Assembly: GCA_947503835.1 (NCBI GenBank)
Contig: CANNFM010000005.1
Location: 124,001-188,000 of the forward strand
Direction of reading: 5' to 3'
Length of the DNA stretch: 64,000 bases
From: an uncultured Aquimarina sp.
GTDB lineage: Bacteria; Bacteroidota; Bacteroidia; Flavobacteriales; Flavobacteriaceae
Part shown: piece by piece, positions 17,935 to 26,999 of the stretch
Layout of the letters: every line of letters starts with the position of its first letter
Numbering within the stretch: the stretch's first letter is position 1
Notes under the pieces: model-generated
The model's database searches: none
What the model was told of the DNA's origin: nothing
Seen by the model: only the letters and a program-made list of their open reading frames with translations
Translations under genes and position numbers: made by a program

Positions 17935-19089
17935 TTAGTTGTTAAAATCTTGTGGAGAAATATCATCCTGACCAGCAGTTGTATATCCACCACTACTTGG
18001 TTGTAAATCAAGAGTTAAGTTATATGATGGTACATTAATACCTTTAGAGGTTTTAACCGTGTTAAAATCTAAAATCTGAGGTGCTTTTTCATATAAAGCA
18101 TTTTGAGTGAAGGTACCAAATTTCTTACCATTTTTCAGAGTTTCTCTCCAGTCTCTACCGTAAGCAATTTTTAAGTAGTACTCACCTTCGGGTACGTTTC
18201 TGATAAATTGAGTTGTGCTACTATTGATATACGTTACACGAACTAACTCATCGTCAGAAGCTGTTTTACCCATTTTGTACATCTTTACAACAACCTCGGT
18301 ATTTTTACCTACTTTGATTTTAAGGTAGTTGTCTAATTTGTAATCAAACTTACCTTTAAAGTTGAAAGATTTTGGTGTAGCACCAGACTTATATGTCTTT
18401 TTCTCCCAGCTAGAGTATTTATCTTCTCTAGTCACTGATATTGCAGTTGATGAAGGAGAACTAGTGTTTGATGATGAACTAGAACCATAAGAAGGAGTAG
18501 TAGACTCTATAGGAGTAGAAGCATAGCTACCACCTTGAGCGGCTCTTCTGTTTGCTTCTTCTACAGCTCTTCTTGTTTCTTCAGCTTCTGCAGAAGCTCT
18601 TCTTGTAGTAGCATCCTGAGATCTTTTAGCAGCTTCGGCATCTGCAATTGCTTTTGCAGCACTAGCTTCAGCTTCTCTTTGTAAACGTTCTGCATCAGCA
18701 ATAGCTCTTCTTGCAGCTTCTTCTGCAGCTCTCTTAGCAGCTTGTGCTTGAGCAATTGCAGCAGCGGCAGCGGCTTTTGCAGCTTCTCTTTTTGCAGCAG
18801 CTTGTCTTGCAACTGCTTCTGCATCTGCAATTCTGCTATCTGCAGTTAAAAGTTTTGTAGGAACAAAACCATTCATTTTTTTAAACTGGATTGCACTCCA
18901 GTCTCCGTAACCAGAATTGATTACATATACTTGTGTTCCTTGGGGAACCTCAGCAATGGTGTTAAAGTTTAGACCTGGACCACTTCGAACTTCTAATTTC
19001 TGTGCAGACATTAGGTACTCTTCTTTTTGAGCATGAGCAGTCGAGAAAGTAATCACCAAAAGCAGAATAAATGTAAAAATAGACTTCAT
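17935..19089 (-). CDS. Secreted SH3b-domain protein with Ala-rich coiled coil
   Basis: A 384-residue exported protein. Residues 1-20 are a Sec signal peptide ending in AHA. A bacterial SH3 (SH3b) domain covers about 22-82 (LEVRSGPGLNFNTIAEVPQGTQVYV..GDWSAIQF..GFVPTKLL). Residues about 83-185 are an Ala/Glu/Arg-rich predicted coiled coil, 186-218 a Ser-rich linker, and 220-384 a beta-rich C-terminal domain (SFNFKGKFDYKLDNYLKIKVGKNTEVVVKMYKMG) that I do not assign. SH3b domains in exported proteins commonly bind peptidoglycan, so a periplasmic wall-linked role is inferred. The long 5' intergenic region may hold its promoter. Confidence 0.85.
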   Translation of the reverse strand: MKSIFTFILLLVITFSTAHAQKEEYLMSAQKLEVRSGPGLNFNTIAEVPQGTQVYVINSGYGDWSAIQFKKMNGFVPTKLLTADSRIADAEAVARQAAAKREAAKAAAAAAIAQAQAAKRAAEEAARRAIADAERLQREAEASAAKAIADAEAAKRSQDATTRRASAEAEETRRAVEEANRRAAQGGSYASTPIESTTPSYGSSSSSNTSSPSSTAISVTREDKYSSWEKKTYKSGATPKSFNFKGKFDYKLDNYLKIKVGKNTEVVVKMYKMGKTASDDELVRVTYINSSTTQFIRNVPEGEYYLKIAYGRDWRETLKNGKKFGTFTQNALYEKAPQILDFNTVKTSKGINVPSYNLTLDLQPSSGGYTTAGQDDISPQDFNN

Positions 19090-19648
19090 ATCTCTTGTTT
19101 TTAAGTAGATTGGGTTATAATTTAATTCAATATTATTATTATTATTTTATTCAAAATTTTTAAACAAAATTTCTAATTTACCGTCAATAATTGCATTTCA
19201 AAAAGGATGCCAAAAACGTTTTAACGTCAATTTTATCTTTAATTATGATCTTTAGTTTTAAGTAAAAAATCATATTCTTTGAAAGAACAATCCTGATGTT
19301 AATGGCTTGTTTTTCAGTTGTTTAGCAAGTGTTTTCTTTACTAAAACTTCAATATTTATGATTAAAATACTGAAAAGAAAACCATTAAATCAGATTCAAA
19401 AGTAATGTTTTAATATTAAAAACACAACATGTTTTCATTTTATTTGCATATAAATATCAATTTTTTTTCAGGGTTTTGTGTTTTTCAACGATTTTTTTAA
19501 GTATTACAACCGATTTACGTCTTATTTTTTTAAGGCTCTGTCGGTTTTGTAATTTTGAAGTAATCGCCCTGTATATATGCGTGTATTATAGATAGGAAGG
19601 GTAAAAGATAAACTACCTTATATTAATAAGGTGTAAAATTAAATTTTC
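19090..19648. other. 559-base gene-free, very AT-rich interval
   Basis: Lies upstream of the SH3-protein gene and downstream of msrA, both leftward. No credible frame, tRNA or strong hairpin is seen. It must contain the SH3-gene promoter and leader, but no clear TAnnTTTG is visible on the minus strand close to the start. Confidence 0.5.
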
Positions 19649-20308
19649 TTAATGTTTTTCTTTAATTAATTCTGGAAATTTTGACTGAAATCTTTTTAAT
19701 CTTGGGATAGAGATATTTCGAATGTATCCACTATTAGGATTTCTTCTTTCATAGTTCTGGTGGTACGCTTCTCCTTTCCAGAATTTTTGAAATGGGATAA
19801 CCTCTGCAGCGATCTTTCTATTTAACTTTTTGCTCAAGGTGGCTTTCTTTTCTTTGATTATTTTTTTCTGCGCATCATTTTGATAGAAAATAATGGATCT
19901 GTATTGTGAACCATGATCTGGCCCTTGACCATTTACTTGAGTTGGATTTTGCGAACCAAAGTATACATCAACCAAGGTCGAAAAAGATACCACTTCGGGA
20001 TCGTAGTATATTTCTACCGCTTCTGCATGACCAGTTCTTCCTGTGTTGCTTGCTTCGTAAGTCGGGTTTTCTGTATGCCCTCCTGAATAACCTGATATGG
20101 ATTCTTTTACTCCTTTTACACTTTCATAGATCGCTTCAACGCACCAAAAACACCCACTTGCAAAATATGCTCGTTCTAGTCCATTAATTGCTTCAGTCTG
20201 AACTGGTGTTATATTTTGAGTATTTTCTTTTTTAGTGGATTGACTATTGCTTTGACAGCTTGTCAAAAAAAATGTAAATGTCAATACTATATAAGGTATC
20301 TTTTTCAT
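19649..20308 (-). CDS. msrA: Peptide methionine sulfoxide reductase MsrA, lipoprotein
   Basis: A 219-residue MsrA that reduces methionine-S-sulfoxide in proteins. The catalytic motif GCFWC is present (Cys 53 nucleophile, Cys 56), with GYSGGHTENPTYE and GSQYRSIIFY typical of the family. The start at 20308 gives a lipoprotein signal (TFFLTSC, Cys 18), so the enzyme acts in the envelope. The frame can be extended by 33 codons to 20407, but these run through the upstream inverted-repeat element and would bury the signal peptide. Catalytic domain length is normal. Confidence 0.95.
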   Translation of the reverse strand: MKKIPYIVLTFTFFLTSCQSNSQSTKKENTQNITPVQTEAINGLERAYFASGCFWCVEAIYESVKGVKESISGYSGGHTENPTYEASNTGRTGHAEAVEIYYDPEVVSFSTLVDVYFGSQNPTQVNGQGPDHGSQYRSIIFYQNDAQKKIIKEKKATLSKKLNRKIAAEVIPFQKFWKGEAYHQNYERRNPNSGYIRNISIPRLKRFQSKFPELIKEKH

Positions 20309-20393
20309 GAGGATTAAAATTTTTTGTAGTTGGTCTGTTTTTTTCGGTAAAACTTTCAAATAGAAAGTATTTCTGATAAAATTATAAAAATGA

Positions 20394-20610
20394 TACCCAT
20401 TGTGCATTTAGATATTTTTTAACCAAACTCCGTCAATTCGAGTGCTTCGACTTTAGGAGAAGTGTACTTCGACTGGCTCAGCAGAGCTATCGAGAATAGG
20501 ATTATTGGTTAAAAAAAGCTATTCTCGATACATTTTGTCTTCATTTCATTACGCAAAATACTCGAATTGACGCTTTTTTTGTAATGATTTTCCTAAATGC
20601 ACAACGGGTA
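20394..20610. repeat. MITE-like element of three nested inverted repeats
   Basis: A 217-base palindromic structure upstream of msrA. Outer arms 20394-20411 and 20593-20610 match at 17 of 18 positions (TACCCATTGTGCATTTAG). Middle arms 20431-20443 and 20560-20572 are perfect (CGTCAATTCGAGT). Inner arms 20488-20499 and 20519-20530 are perfect (TATCGAGAATAG). The left half also holds a direct repeat of CTTCGACT, in the style of interspersed repeats common in flavobacterial genomes. No coding capacity. Either a non-autonomous mobile element or a REP-like insertion inside an older hairpin. Confidence 0.7.
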
Positions 20611-20642
20611 AATGATAGTTTCTAAAAGAATGGTAAAACTAA

Positions 20643-20671
20643 AAATGGCTATCAAAAATTGATAGCCATTT
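20643..20671 (-). terminator. Intrinsic terminator of rho
   Basis: Perfect 13-bp stem (AAATGGCTATCAA at 20643-20655, complement at 20659-20671) with a 3-base loop, 29 bases downstream of the rho stop codon; the minus strand continues into a T-rich stretch. Confidence 0.8.
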
Positions 20672-20699
20672 AGATTATTTATTTATTTATGAAGAGGTC

Positions 20700-22391
20700 T
20701 TAACCATTCATTGAAATTAAGAATTCATCATTATTTTTTGTCTGTTTAAAACGATCGTTAATAAATTCCATAGCTTCTACAGGGTTCATGTCTGCGAGAT
20801 ATTTTCGCATTACCCACATTCTTTGAATTGTTGTTTCATCAAGTAGGATGTCATCACGACGTGTACTAGAAGAAGTAAGGTCGATAGCTGGGAAGATACG
20901 ACGATTAGATATTTTACGATCTAATTGAAGTTCCATATTACCGGTACCTTTAAATTCTTCGAAAATTACTTCGTCCATTTTTGATCCGGTCTCGGTTAAT
21001 GCAGTTGCAATTATGGTAAGCGATCCTCCGTTTTCGATATTACGAGCAGCTCCAAAGAAACGTTTTGGTTTGTGTAATGCGTTAGCGTCTACACCACCAC
21101 TTAATATTTTACCACTAGCGGGTTGCACGGTATTGTATGCTCTTGCTAAACGGGTAATTGAGTCCAATAATATAACTACATCATGTCCGCATTCTACTAA
21201 TCTCTTTGCTTTTTCTAATACAATGTTCGCAACTTTTACATGTTCATTGGCTTCTTTGTCAAAAGTAGAGGCAATTACTTCTCCTTTTACATTACGTTGC
21301 ATATCGGTAACCTCTTCAGGTCTTTCATCAATAAGAAGGATCATTTGATATACTTCGGGATGATTTGCTGCAATTGCATTGGCAACATCCTTTAGTAACA
21401 TAGTTTTACCTGTTTTTGGCTGAGATACGATCATACCACGTTGCCCTTTTCCTATGGGAGCAAACAAATCCATTATCCTGGTAGATATGGTGCTTTGTCT
21501 TTCTGCTATATTAAATTTTTCTTGCGGAAATAAAGGAGTTAGGTGTTCAAAAGAAACACGATCCCTAACCACTTGTGGATCAAGTCCATTTATTTTATTT
21601 ACCTTAATAAGAGGGAAATATTTTTCTCCTTCTTTTGGAGGTCTAACTTGTCCTAAAACGGTATCTCCTGTTTTAAGACCAAAAAGCCTTATTTGAGATT
21701 GAGATACATATATATCATCTGGAGAAGAAAGGTAGTTGTAATCACTAGAACGTAAGAATCCATATCCATCTTGCATGATATCAAGAACTCCTTCGCTTTG
21801 GATTATTGCGTCAAACTCAAAATCAGGTTCCTTGTAGCGATTTCTGTTATCCCTGTTTCCGTGATCACGATTTCCGTTGTCACGATTTCCACCTTCTTTC
21901 TTGATGTTTCTATTTTTGTTTTGAGGTTTTTCGATGCCTCTATTTCGGTTATCTTTTTTGTCTTCTCTTTTATCCTCTCTTTTATCCTCTCTCTTATCTT
22001 CCCTTTTATCTTCTCTAGCTTGTTGAGGTTTGTTGCTTTCGCTGCTCTCTTTGCTTTTAGGGCTAGTTTTGTCTTGAGTAAACAAAGTTGCCTCTTTTTT
22101 GTTTTCCTGAGGTGCTCTTGTGTCTTTGTTTGTAGGAGTTGGTTCGTCTGTTTTTCGAGCTCTGGGACGTCTTTTTCGGGAACTAGCGTTTTGTTTTTCA
22201 GACTCTTTATTTTCCGAAGAATCTTCCTTTATTACTTCTTTTACCTTATTAGGGTTTGTAGCCTGATAGTCCAATATTTGATATACCAAATCTAACTTCT
22301 TCAAGGTGCGAAATTTTGGTACATTGAGGGTTTTTGCAATCTCCTGTAATTCAGGAAGCTTTTTTGCTTTTAATTCAGAAATCTCTAACAT
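20700..22391 (-). CDS. rho: Transcription termination factor Rho
   Basis: A 563-residue hexameric RNA-dependent ATPase that ends transcription of untranslated RNA. The N-terminal Rho_N/SAP-like helix domain is at about 1-45. A long low-complexity, charged insertion covers about 50-195, including five REDK repeats at 126-145 and an Asn/Arg/Asp-rich stretch. The RNA-binding cold-shock-like domain follows ([15 protein letters not shown]), then the ATPase core with [11 protein letters not shown] (Walker A) and [14 protein letters not shown]. Family members without the insertion are about 420 residues; the disordered insertion is usual in Bacteroidota. Confidence 0.97.
   Translation of the reverse strand: MLEISELKAKKLPELQEIAKTLNVPKFRTLKKLDLVYQILDYQATNPNKVKEVIKEDSSENKESEKQNASSRKRRPRARKTDEPTPTNKDTRAPQENKKEATLFTQDKTSPKSKESSESNKPQQAREDKREDKREDKREDKREDKKDNRNRGIEKPQNKNRNIKKEGGNRDNGNRDHGNRDNRNRYKEPDFEFDAIIQSEGVLDIMQDGYGFLRSSDYNYLSSPDDIYVSQSQIRLFGLKTGDTVLGQVRPPKEGEKYFPLIKVNKINGLDPQVVRDRVSFEHLTPLFPQEKFNIAERQSTISTRIMDLFAPIGKGQRGMIVSQPKTGKTMLLKDVANAIAANHPEVYQMILLIDERPEEVTDMQRNVKGEVIASTFDKEANEHVKVANIVLEKAKRLVECGHDVVILLDSITRLARAYNTVQPASGKILSGGVDANALHKPKRFFGAARNIENGGSLTIIATALTETGSKMDEVIFEEFKGTGNMELQLDRKISNRRIFPAIDLTSSSTRRDDILLDETTIQRMWVMRKYLADMNPVEAMEFINDRFKQTKNNDEFLISMNG
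21957..22016 (-). repeat. Twelve-base tandem repeats in rho coding for REDK
   Basis: Five successive 12-base units coding Arg-Glu-Asp-Lys with few synonymous changes, inside the disordered insertion of Rho. The copy number may vary between strains. Confidence 0.85.
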
Positions 22392-22559
22392 TTAAATTTG
22401 TTGTATAATTTATGTTTTTGGTGTAAATTTTCTAAAGAAGAATTCCAGGAAAATTTTATTTCGAAGGTAAATAACCTTAGTTGAGAAGGTTACATATTTG
22501 TGGTGCAAGTATACGAATTTATTTTTAATTTTTTACGCATATTTATAAAAAGAAACTCT

Positions 22560-22567
22560 TATTTTTG
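22560..22567 (+). promoter_or_regulatory. Probable -7 box for the DUF4293 gene
   Basis: TATTTTTG fits TAnnTTTG and lies 23 bases before the ATG at 22591, in the divergent rho/DUF4293 interval. Confidence 0.45.
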
Positions 22568-22590
22568 CTTTTCCGAAAGAAAAAGTTGTA

Positions 22591-23001
22591 ATGTTACAAA
22601 GAATTCAAACCTTTTATTTAGTATTGGCCGCTCTGATTTCGGGTGTGCTTTGCGTATATTTACCTTACGGTTCGGATCAAAATGGAGTTGCTCTTTTTGC
22701 TTTAGAAGATATTTTTCTTTTAGGTATGTTTATGGGATCAGCAGCTTTATCGTTGATTGCTATTTTTTTATTTAAAAACAGAAAGCTTCAATTCGTTTTG
22801 GGGCGTGTTAATATAATATTAAACTTTATTTTACTAGGAGTATTTGTTTATTGGTCGCTAACGGTATCTGGAGAAACTAAAATTTCTGAGAAAGGTATTG
22901 GGATGTTGATTCCTATTATTTCTATCGTTTTATTAGTGATGGCTAACAAAGCCATTAAAAAGGATGAGAATCTCGTAAAATCTGTTGACCGATTACGATA
23001 A
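22591..23001 (+). CDS. DUF4293 family membrane protein
   Basis: A 136-residue integral membrane protein with four predicted membrane helices (about residues 6-25, 42-62, 69-90, 103-120). It begins MLQRIQTFYLVLAA, typical of the Bacteroidota-restricted DUF4293 family. Function is unknown. It is divergent from rho, an arrangement I believe recurs in flavobacteria. It ends before a hairpin shared with the convergent phosphoesterase gene. Confidence 0.85.
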   Translation: MLQRIQTFYLVLAALISGVLCVYLPYGSDQNGVALFALEDIFLLGMFMGSAALSLIAIFLFKNRKLQFVLGRVNIILNFILLGVFVYWSLTVSGETKISEKGIGMLIPIISIVLLVMANKAIKKDENLVKSVDRLR

Positions 23002-23030
23002 ACCTAACATCTTAGTAGTATTAGTGCGTT

Positions 23031-23060
23031 AAGACCCGGAGCATGCCAACTTCGGGTCTT
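23031..23060. terminator. Hairpin terminator between convergent DUF4293 and phosphoesterase genes
   Basis: AAGACCCG/CGGGTCTT stem with a 14-base loop followed by ATTTTATTAT. It can serve both directions. Confidence 0.7.
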
Positions 23061-23080
23061 ATTTTATTATAATCTTTAGG

Positions 23081-23575
23081 TTATTTTTTGCCCAATTCGA
23101 TCACCTCTAGGTTTTCAATTTTACCAGTATCCAAAGTAAATCTAAGCATGGTTCTTATCTTATGGAAACCATGAGTCCCAGCCGCACCTGGATTCATGTG
23201 TAGTACATCATTTTTATGATCAGGGATTACCTTTAGTATATGCGAATGCCCACAAATAAACAATTTAGGAGGATTAGTCCTGATTTCTTCTCTGGTGTTT
23301 ATATTATATTTTGGAGGGTATCCGCCGATATGTGTTATCCATACAGAAACACCTTCGCAGATAAATCGTTGATGCAAAGGAAAAGTGGCTCTGGCTTTAT
23401 CGTTATCGATATTGCCGTAAACAGCTCTTAGGGGTTTTAATGCTTCAATAGCATCTGTAACTTTTAGATCCCCTATGTCTCCTGCATGCCAAACTTCATC
23501 TGCTTCTTTGATATAATGGAGTATACGGTCATCGATATGGCTATGGGTGTCACTAAGTAGAAGTATTTTTTTCAC
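23081..23575 (-). CDS. YfcE/MJ0936-type metallophosphoesterase
   Basis: A 164-residue calcineurin-like phosphodiesterase with the full metal-ligand series: SDTHS, DEVWHAGDIGD, VYGNIDND, ITHIGGYPP and CGHSH. The start is placed at GTG 23575 (VKKILLLSDTHS), where homologues begin; the frame extends to a TTG at 23623 but those 16 residues are hydrophobic and not conserved-looking. The substrate is unknown; the family hydrolyses phosphodiesters such as cyclic nucleotides in vitro. It is divergent from truA. Confidence 0.9.
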   Translation of the reverse strand: MKKILLLSDTHSHIDDRILHYIKEADEVWHAGDIGDLKVTDAIEALKPLRAVYGNIDNDKARATFPLHQRFICEGVSVWITHIGGYPPKYNINTREEIRTNPPKLFICGHSHILKVIPDHKNDVLHMNPGAAGTHGFHKIRTMLRFTLDTGKIENLEVIELGKK

Positions 23576-23653
23576 AAACGGAGTATAAAAATGATTTATA
23601 GAACAATAGAAAAACAGAAACAATACTCTAATACGTATCTGTATTTTTAAAAG

Positions 23654-23661
23654 TATATTTG
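23654..23661 (+). promoter_or_regulatory. Probable -7 box of the truA promoter
   Basis: TATATTTG, an exact TAnnTTTG match, 30 bases before the truA start codon. Confidence 0.55.
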
Positions 23662-23691
23662 CGCTCTGCTTTAATACAAAAATAGAATACT

Positions 23692-24438
23692 TTGAGATAT
23701 TTTTTAGAACTTTCTTATAATGGAACCCTTTATCATGGGTGGCAACGTCAACCCAATGCCATATCTGTTCAAGAGGTTTTAGAAGATTCCCTCTCTACAG
23801 TACTAAGAATAAAAACTGAAGTTGTTGGCGCCGGAAGAACAGATACAGGTGTGCATGCTAAGCAGATAATGGCGCATTTTGATCATGATCAGATGCTGGA
23901 GCCAAATCAATTAAAATACAAACTTAATTCTATTTTGCCTTTAGAAATAGCAATTAAGAATATACATTTGGTTAAAGACGATGCTCATGCTCGTTTTAAT
24001 GCTGTGAGTAGATCTTATGAGTATCATATTACTTTTAGAAAAGATCCTTTTCAGATTAATAAATCGTATTATTTGAAAAAACCATTGGATTTGGAATTGA
24101 TGAATAAAGCTGCTAAATTACTGTTAAACTATACTAATTTTAAATGCTTTAGTAAGTCCAAAACCGATGTAAAAACGTATAATTGTACGATTACAGAAGC
24201 GGTTTGGATCAAAGATAATGATCAATTGATCTTTGTAATTTCGGCTAATCGTTTTTTACGAAATATGGTAAGAGCTATTGTGGGAACTCTTATCGAGATT
24301 GGCGAACATAAGCTTGATATAGAAGATCTGGTAACTATTATTAAAAGCCAAGATCGTAGTCAGGCAGGATATTCGGTTCCTGCACACGGATTATATTTAA
24401 CAGCGGTACATTACCCAAAAACTATATACATTTCATAG
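23692..24438 (+). CDS. truA: tRNA pseudouridine synthase A
   Basis: A 248-residue enzyme that converts U38-U40 of the tRNA anticodon arm to pseudouridine. Catalytic Asp 51 lies in GAGRTDTGVHA; other signatures are YHGWQRQPNAISVQ and RFLRNMVRAIVGTL. The conserved N-terminus (MRYFLELSYNGTLYHG) begins at a TTG codon, with no in-frame ATG nearby, so TTG is taken as the start. The ABC exporter gene follows with no spacer at 24439, suggesting co-transcription. Confidence 0.96.
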   Translation: MRYFLELSYNGTLYHGWQRQPNAISVQEVLEDSLSTVLRIKTEVVGAGRTDTGVHAKQIMAHFDHDQMLEPNQLKYKLNSILPLEIAIKNIHLVKDDAHARFNAVSRSYEYHITFRKDPFQINKSYYLKKPLDLELMNKAAKLLLNYTNFKCFSKSKTDVKTYNCTITEAVWIKDNDQLIFVISANRFLRNMVRAIVGTLIEIGEHKLDIEDLVTIIKSQDRSQAGYSVPAHGLYLTAVHYPKTIYIS

Positions 24439-26196
24439 ATGGCAGAAAAGAGTGGTAAAGCATTTGATTTTAAATTGTTTCGACGATTGATTAAGCATAC
24501 TAATCCTTATCGTCTGACTTTTTATTTTGTGGGGTTTTCGGCTATTCTTTTGTCTGTGTTTGCAGTGCTACGTCCTTATTTATTACAGCAAATTATCGAT
24601 AAAACTATTATTCCAAAGGATAGCGAACTGATGGTTTATTTTATTAGTTTGATGTTAGGAGTTTTGTTTCTGGAAGTCATCTCACAATTTTTATTCATCT
24701 ATTTCGCAAATTGGCTTGGTCAAGAAGTAATCCGAGATATCAGGGTAACCCTTTTTAAGCATATGCTAGGCTTTAAAAAACAGTATTACGATCAATCTGC
24801 AGTCGGGAGATTGGTGACCAGAGCTGTAAGTGATATCGAGACGATTGCAAGTATTTTTAGCCAGGGATTATTTATGATTATAAGTGATTTGTTAAAGATG
24901 CTAGTGATTTTAGGGTATATGTTTTATCAAAGTTGGCAACTTACAGTACTTGTTTTGGTTGTGCTTCCTCTTATATTGTATGCAACCAGGGTTTTTCAGA
25001 AGAAAATGAAAGCAGCTTTTGAAGAAGTGAGAACTCAGGTTTCGAACCTTAATTCTTTTGTCCAGGAACGCATCACAGGGATGAAGATTGTTCAATTGTT
25101 TACAAGAGAAGAAACAGAATATTCTAATTTCAAAGAAATCAACGAAAAACATAAAAAAGGCTGGATAAAAACGGTTTGGTATAACTCTATATTCTTTCCG
25201 ATAGCAGAAATGTCAAGTTCTATTACCATTGGATTAATAGTTTGGTTTGGAGGATTAAGAGCGGCACAAGGTGATGTACTTACATTAGGTGTTGTTATTG
25301 CTTTTATAGAGCTTTCCCAAATGCTTTTTAGACCATTACGACAGATTGCAGATAAGTTTAATACCCTACAAATGGGCATGGTGGCAGCTAATCGAGTATT
25401 CGCAATATTAGATACAGATTCTAAAATTGAAAACAATGGAGAATTGTATTTAGAACAAGTAAAAGGTGAAATTTCATTTGATAATGTTCGGTTCAGTTAT
25501 ATTGAAGAAGAAGAGGTCTTAAGAGGAGTCTCATTTGATGTCAAAGCAGGAGAAACAATTGCAATTGTTGGAGCTACCGGGGCAGGAAAATCTACGATCA
25601 TTAATTTGCTTGGCAGGTTTTATGAGATCAATAGTGGTGTTATTTCTATTGATGGTATTAATATTGAAAATGTAAAATTAGAATCTTTAAGAAGTCATAT
25701 TGCAGTTGTATTACAGGATGTGTTTTTATTCGCAGATACGATTTTAAATAATATTACACTTAACAATCCAGATATCTCTGAAGAACAAGTGCATCAAGCG
25801 GCCAAAGAAATTGGGATTCATGATTTTATAATGAGTCTTCCCGAAGGATATCATTATAATGTAAAAGAGAGAGGGGTAATGCTGTCTTCTGGACAACGAC
25901 AATTGATTTCTTTTTTAAGAGCCTACGTTACAAATCCAGGTATTTTGGTTTTAGATGAAGCCACATCCTCTGTTGATTCTCATAGCGAAGAGTTGATCCA
26001 GGATGCGACCAATAGAATTACCAAAGGAAGAACATCTATCGTGATTGCACATCGATTGGCAACGATTAAAAAAGCTGATAAGATCATTGTTATGGATCAA
26101 GGTGAAATTGTAGAACAAGGTAATCACAATGAACTCTTAGAAATTTCAGAAGGATATTATAAAAATCTTTATGAAGTTCAGTTTGCTGAAGTGTAA
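24439..26196 (+). CDS. ABC exporter, fused membrane and ATPase domains
   Basis: A 585-residue half-transporter of the MsbA/multidrug-exporter type. The six-helix membrane domain covers about 20-320; the nucleotide-binding domain follows with canonical motifs: GATGAGKST (Walker A, about 378-386), the LQDVFLF Q-loop, LSSGQRQLISFLRAY signature, LVLDEATSSVD (Walker B and D-loop) and IVIAHR (H-loop). It presumably works as a homodimer in the inner membrane exporting a lipid or drug. It directly follows truA. Its intact motifs contrast with the degenerate ATPase at 36933. Confidence 0.95.
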   Translation: MAEKSGKAFDFKLFRRLIKHTNPYRLTFYFVGFSAILLSVFAVLRPYLLQQIIDKTIIPKDSELMVYFISLMLGVLFLEVISQFLFIYFANWLGQEVIRDIRVTLFKHMLGFKKQYYDQSAVGRLVTRAVSDIETIASIFSQGLFMIISDLLKMLVILGYMFYQSWQLTVLVLVVLPLILYATRVFQKKMKAAFEEVRTQVSNLNSFVQERITGMKIVQLFTREETEYSNFKEINEKHKKGWIKTVWYNSIFFPIAEMSSSITIGLIVWFGGLRAAQGDVLTLGVVIAFIELSQMLFRPLRQIADKFNTLQMGMVAANRVFAILDTDSKIENNGELYLEQVKGEISFDNVRFSYIEEEEVLRGVSFDVKAGETIAIVGATGAGKSTIINLLGRFYEINSGVISIDGINIENVKLESLRSHIAVVLQDVFLFADTILNNITLNNPDISEEQVHQAAKEIGIHDFIMSLPEGYHYNVKERGVMLSSGQRQLISFLRAYVTNPGILVLDEATSSVDSHSEELIQDATNRITKGRTSIVIAHRLATIKKADKIIVMDQGEIVEQGNHNELLEISEGYYKNLYEVQFAEV

Positions 26197-26234
26197 ATCA
26201 TTGTTTGAGAGTAAAAGTGTATAAACCCCACTCT

Positions 26235-26999
26235 TTATGTACTACGCATTAGTAAAGAGGCAATAATTAATAATAAATAACTTCCCAAAAGTAGTGTTAA
26301 AAATAGGAGGGTCTTAAGTAAAATTTTCTTTAAATTAATATCATATAATCTCTTTAAAACATAACCTACATAAAGAAAATAAACAATAAAAGGCGAAAAT
26401 GTCATTATAAAGTAATTGTCGATAAGAAATGTAATAGGTATTTGTAATAATGCTGTTACTCCTACAATATGAGAATATGCATATAAGTAAATCACAAAAT
26501 GTTCTGTTAGATTGTATTTTTTATAATTAAGAAAAACTAATCGAGATAATAATGCAAGTATAGGAATTAAGATAAAACTTAAAATTGACTGATATTGAAA
26601 AGTCATATCCAGGCTGCTCATTTGTGATTCTAATGCTTCTTCTGAAAGAAGCGAACCCATGGCAGTATTTGTAAGTTCAAATATCCGATCTTTAACTATA
26701 AAACCATAAAATCCAGTAATGGTAACCGATATGGCGAAATATCCAAAAGCATTTATGTATCTTTTTCTGAGACCATGAATGTATCCATCAATTACTTCTT
26801 CGGGTTTAGTGAATAAGTGTATAAATGTTCTAAAAAAAGAATTGTCAAGGTTTAGAAAACGATCAACAAAATCCAAAATCAAATTCTTAAAAGTAATTCG
26901 TTTTGTAATTTTCTTGGCACCACAATCGGGGCAAAAATTATAGCTTTCTATTGGTTGTTGGCAATTTTTACAATTTGTAACAGTAATTAATTCACTCAT
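26235..26999 (-). CDS. DUF3667 membrane protein with zinc ribbon
   Basis: A 254-residue protein. The N-terminus has a CxxC-x12-CxxC zinc ribbon (NCKNCQQPIESYNFCPDCGAKK), followed by ITFKNLILDFVDRFLNLDNSFFRTFIHLFTKPEEVIDGYIHGLRKRYINAFGYF, the signature stretch of DUF3667. About five membrane helices fill the C-terminal two thirds. Function unknown. Its start codon directly abuts the cdaA stop codon, so it is very likely translated from the same mRNA. Confidence 0.88.
   Translation of the reverse strand: MSELITVTNCKNCQQPIESYNFCPDCGAKKITKRITFKNLILDFVDRFLNLDNSFFRTFIHLFTKPEEVIDGYIHGLRKRYINAFGYFAISVTITGFYGFIVKDRIFELTNTAMGSLLSEEALESQMSSLDMTFQYQSILSFILIPILALLSRLVFLNYKKYNLTEHFVIYLYAYSHIVGVTALLQIPITFLIDNYFIMTFSPFIVYFLYVGYVLKRLYDINLKKILLKTLLFLTLLLGSYLLLIIASLLMRST

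Noticed and set aside
20309..20407. 33-codon N-terminal extension of msrA
   Set aside because: It would place the lipoprotein signal inside the protein and reads into the inverted-repeat element.
20394..20610. Insertion sequence with its own transposase
   Set aside because: The element is only 217 bases and has no coding capacity, so it is at most non-autonomous.
21957..22016. Regular 12-base repeats resembling a CRISPR-like array
   Set aside because: They are in-frame REDK codons within rho, without unique spacers.
22500..22775. Frame overlapping the start of the DUF4293 gene
   Set aside because: Phenylalanine/serine-rich translation typical of a shifted frame; the DUF4293 frame has clear membrane helices.
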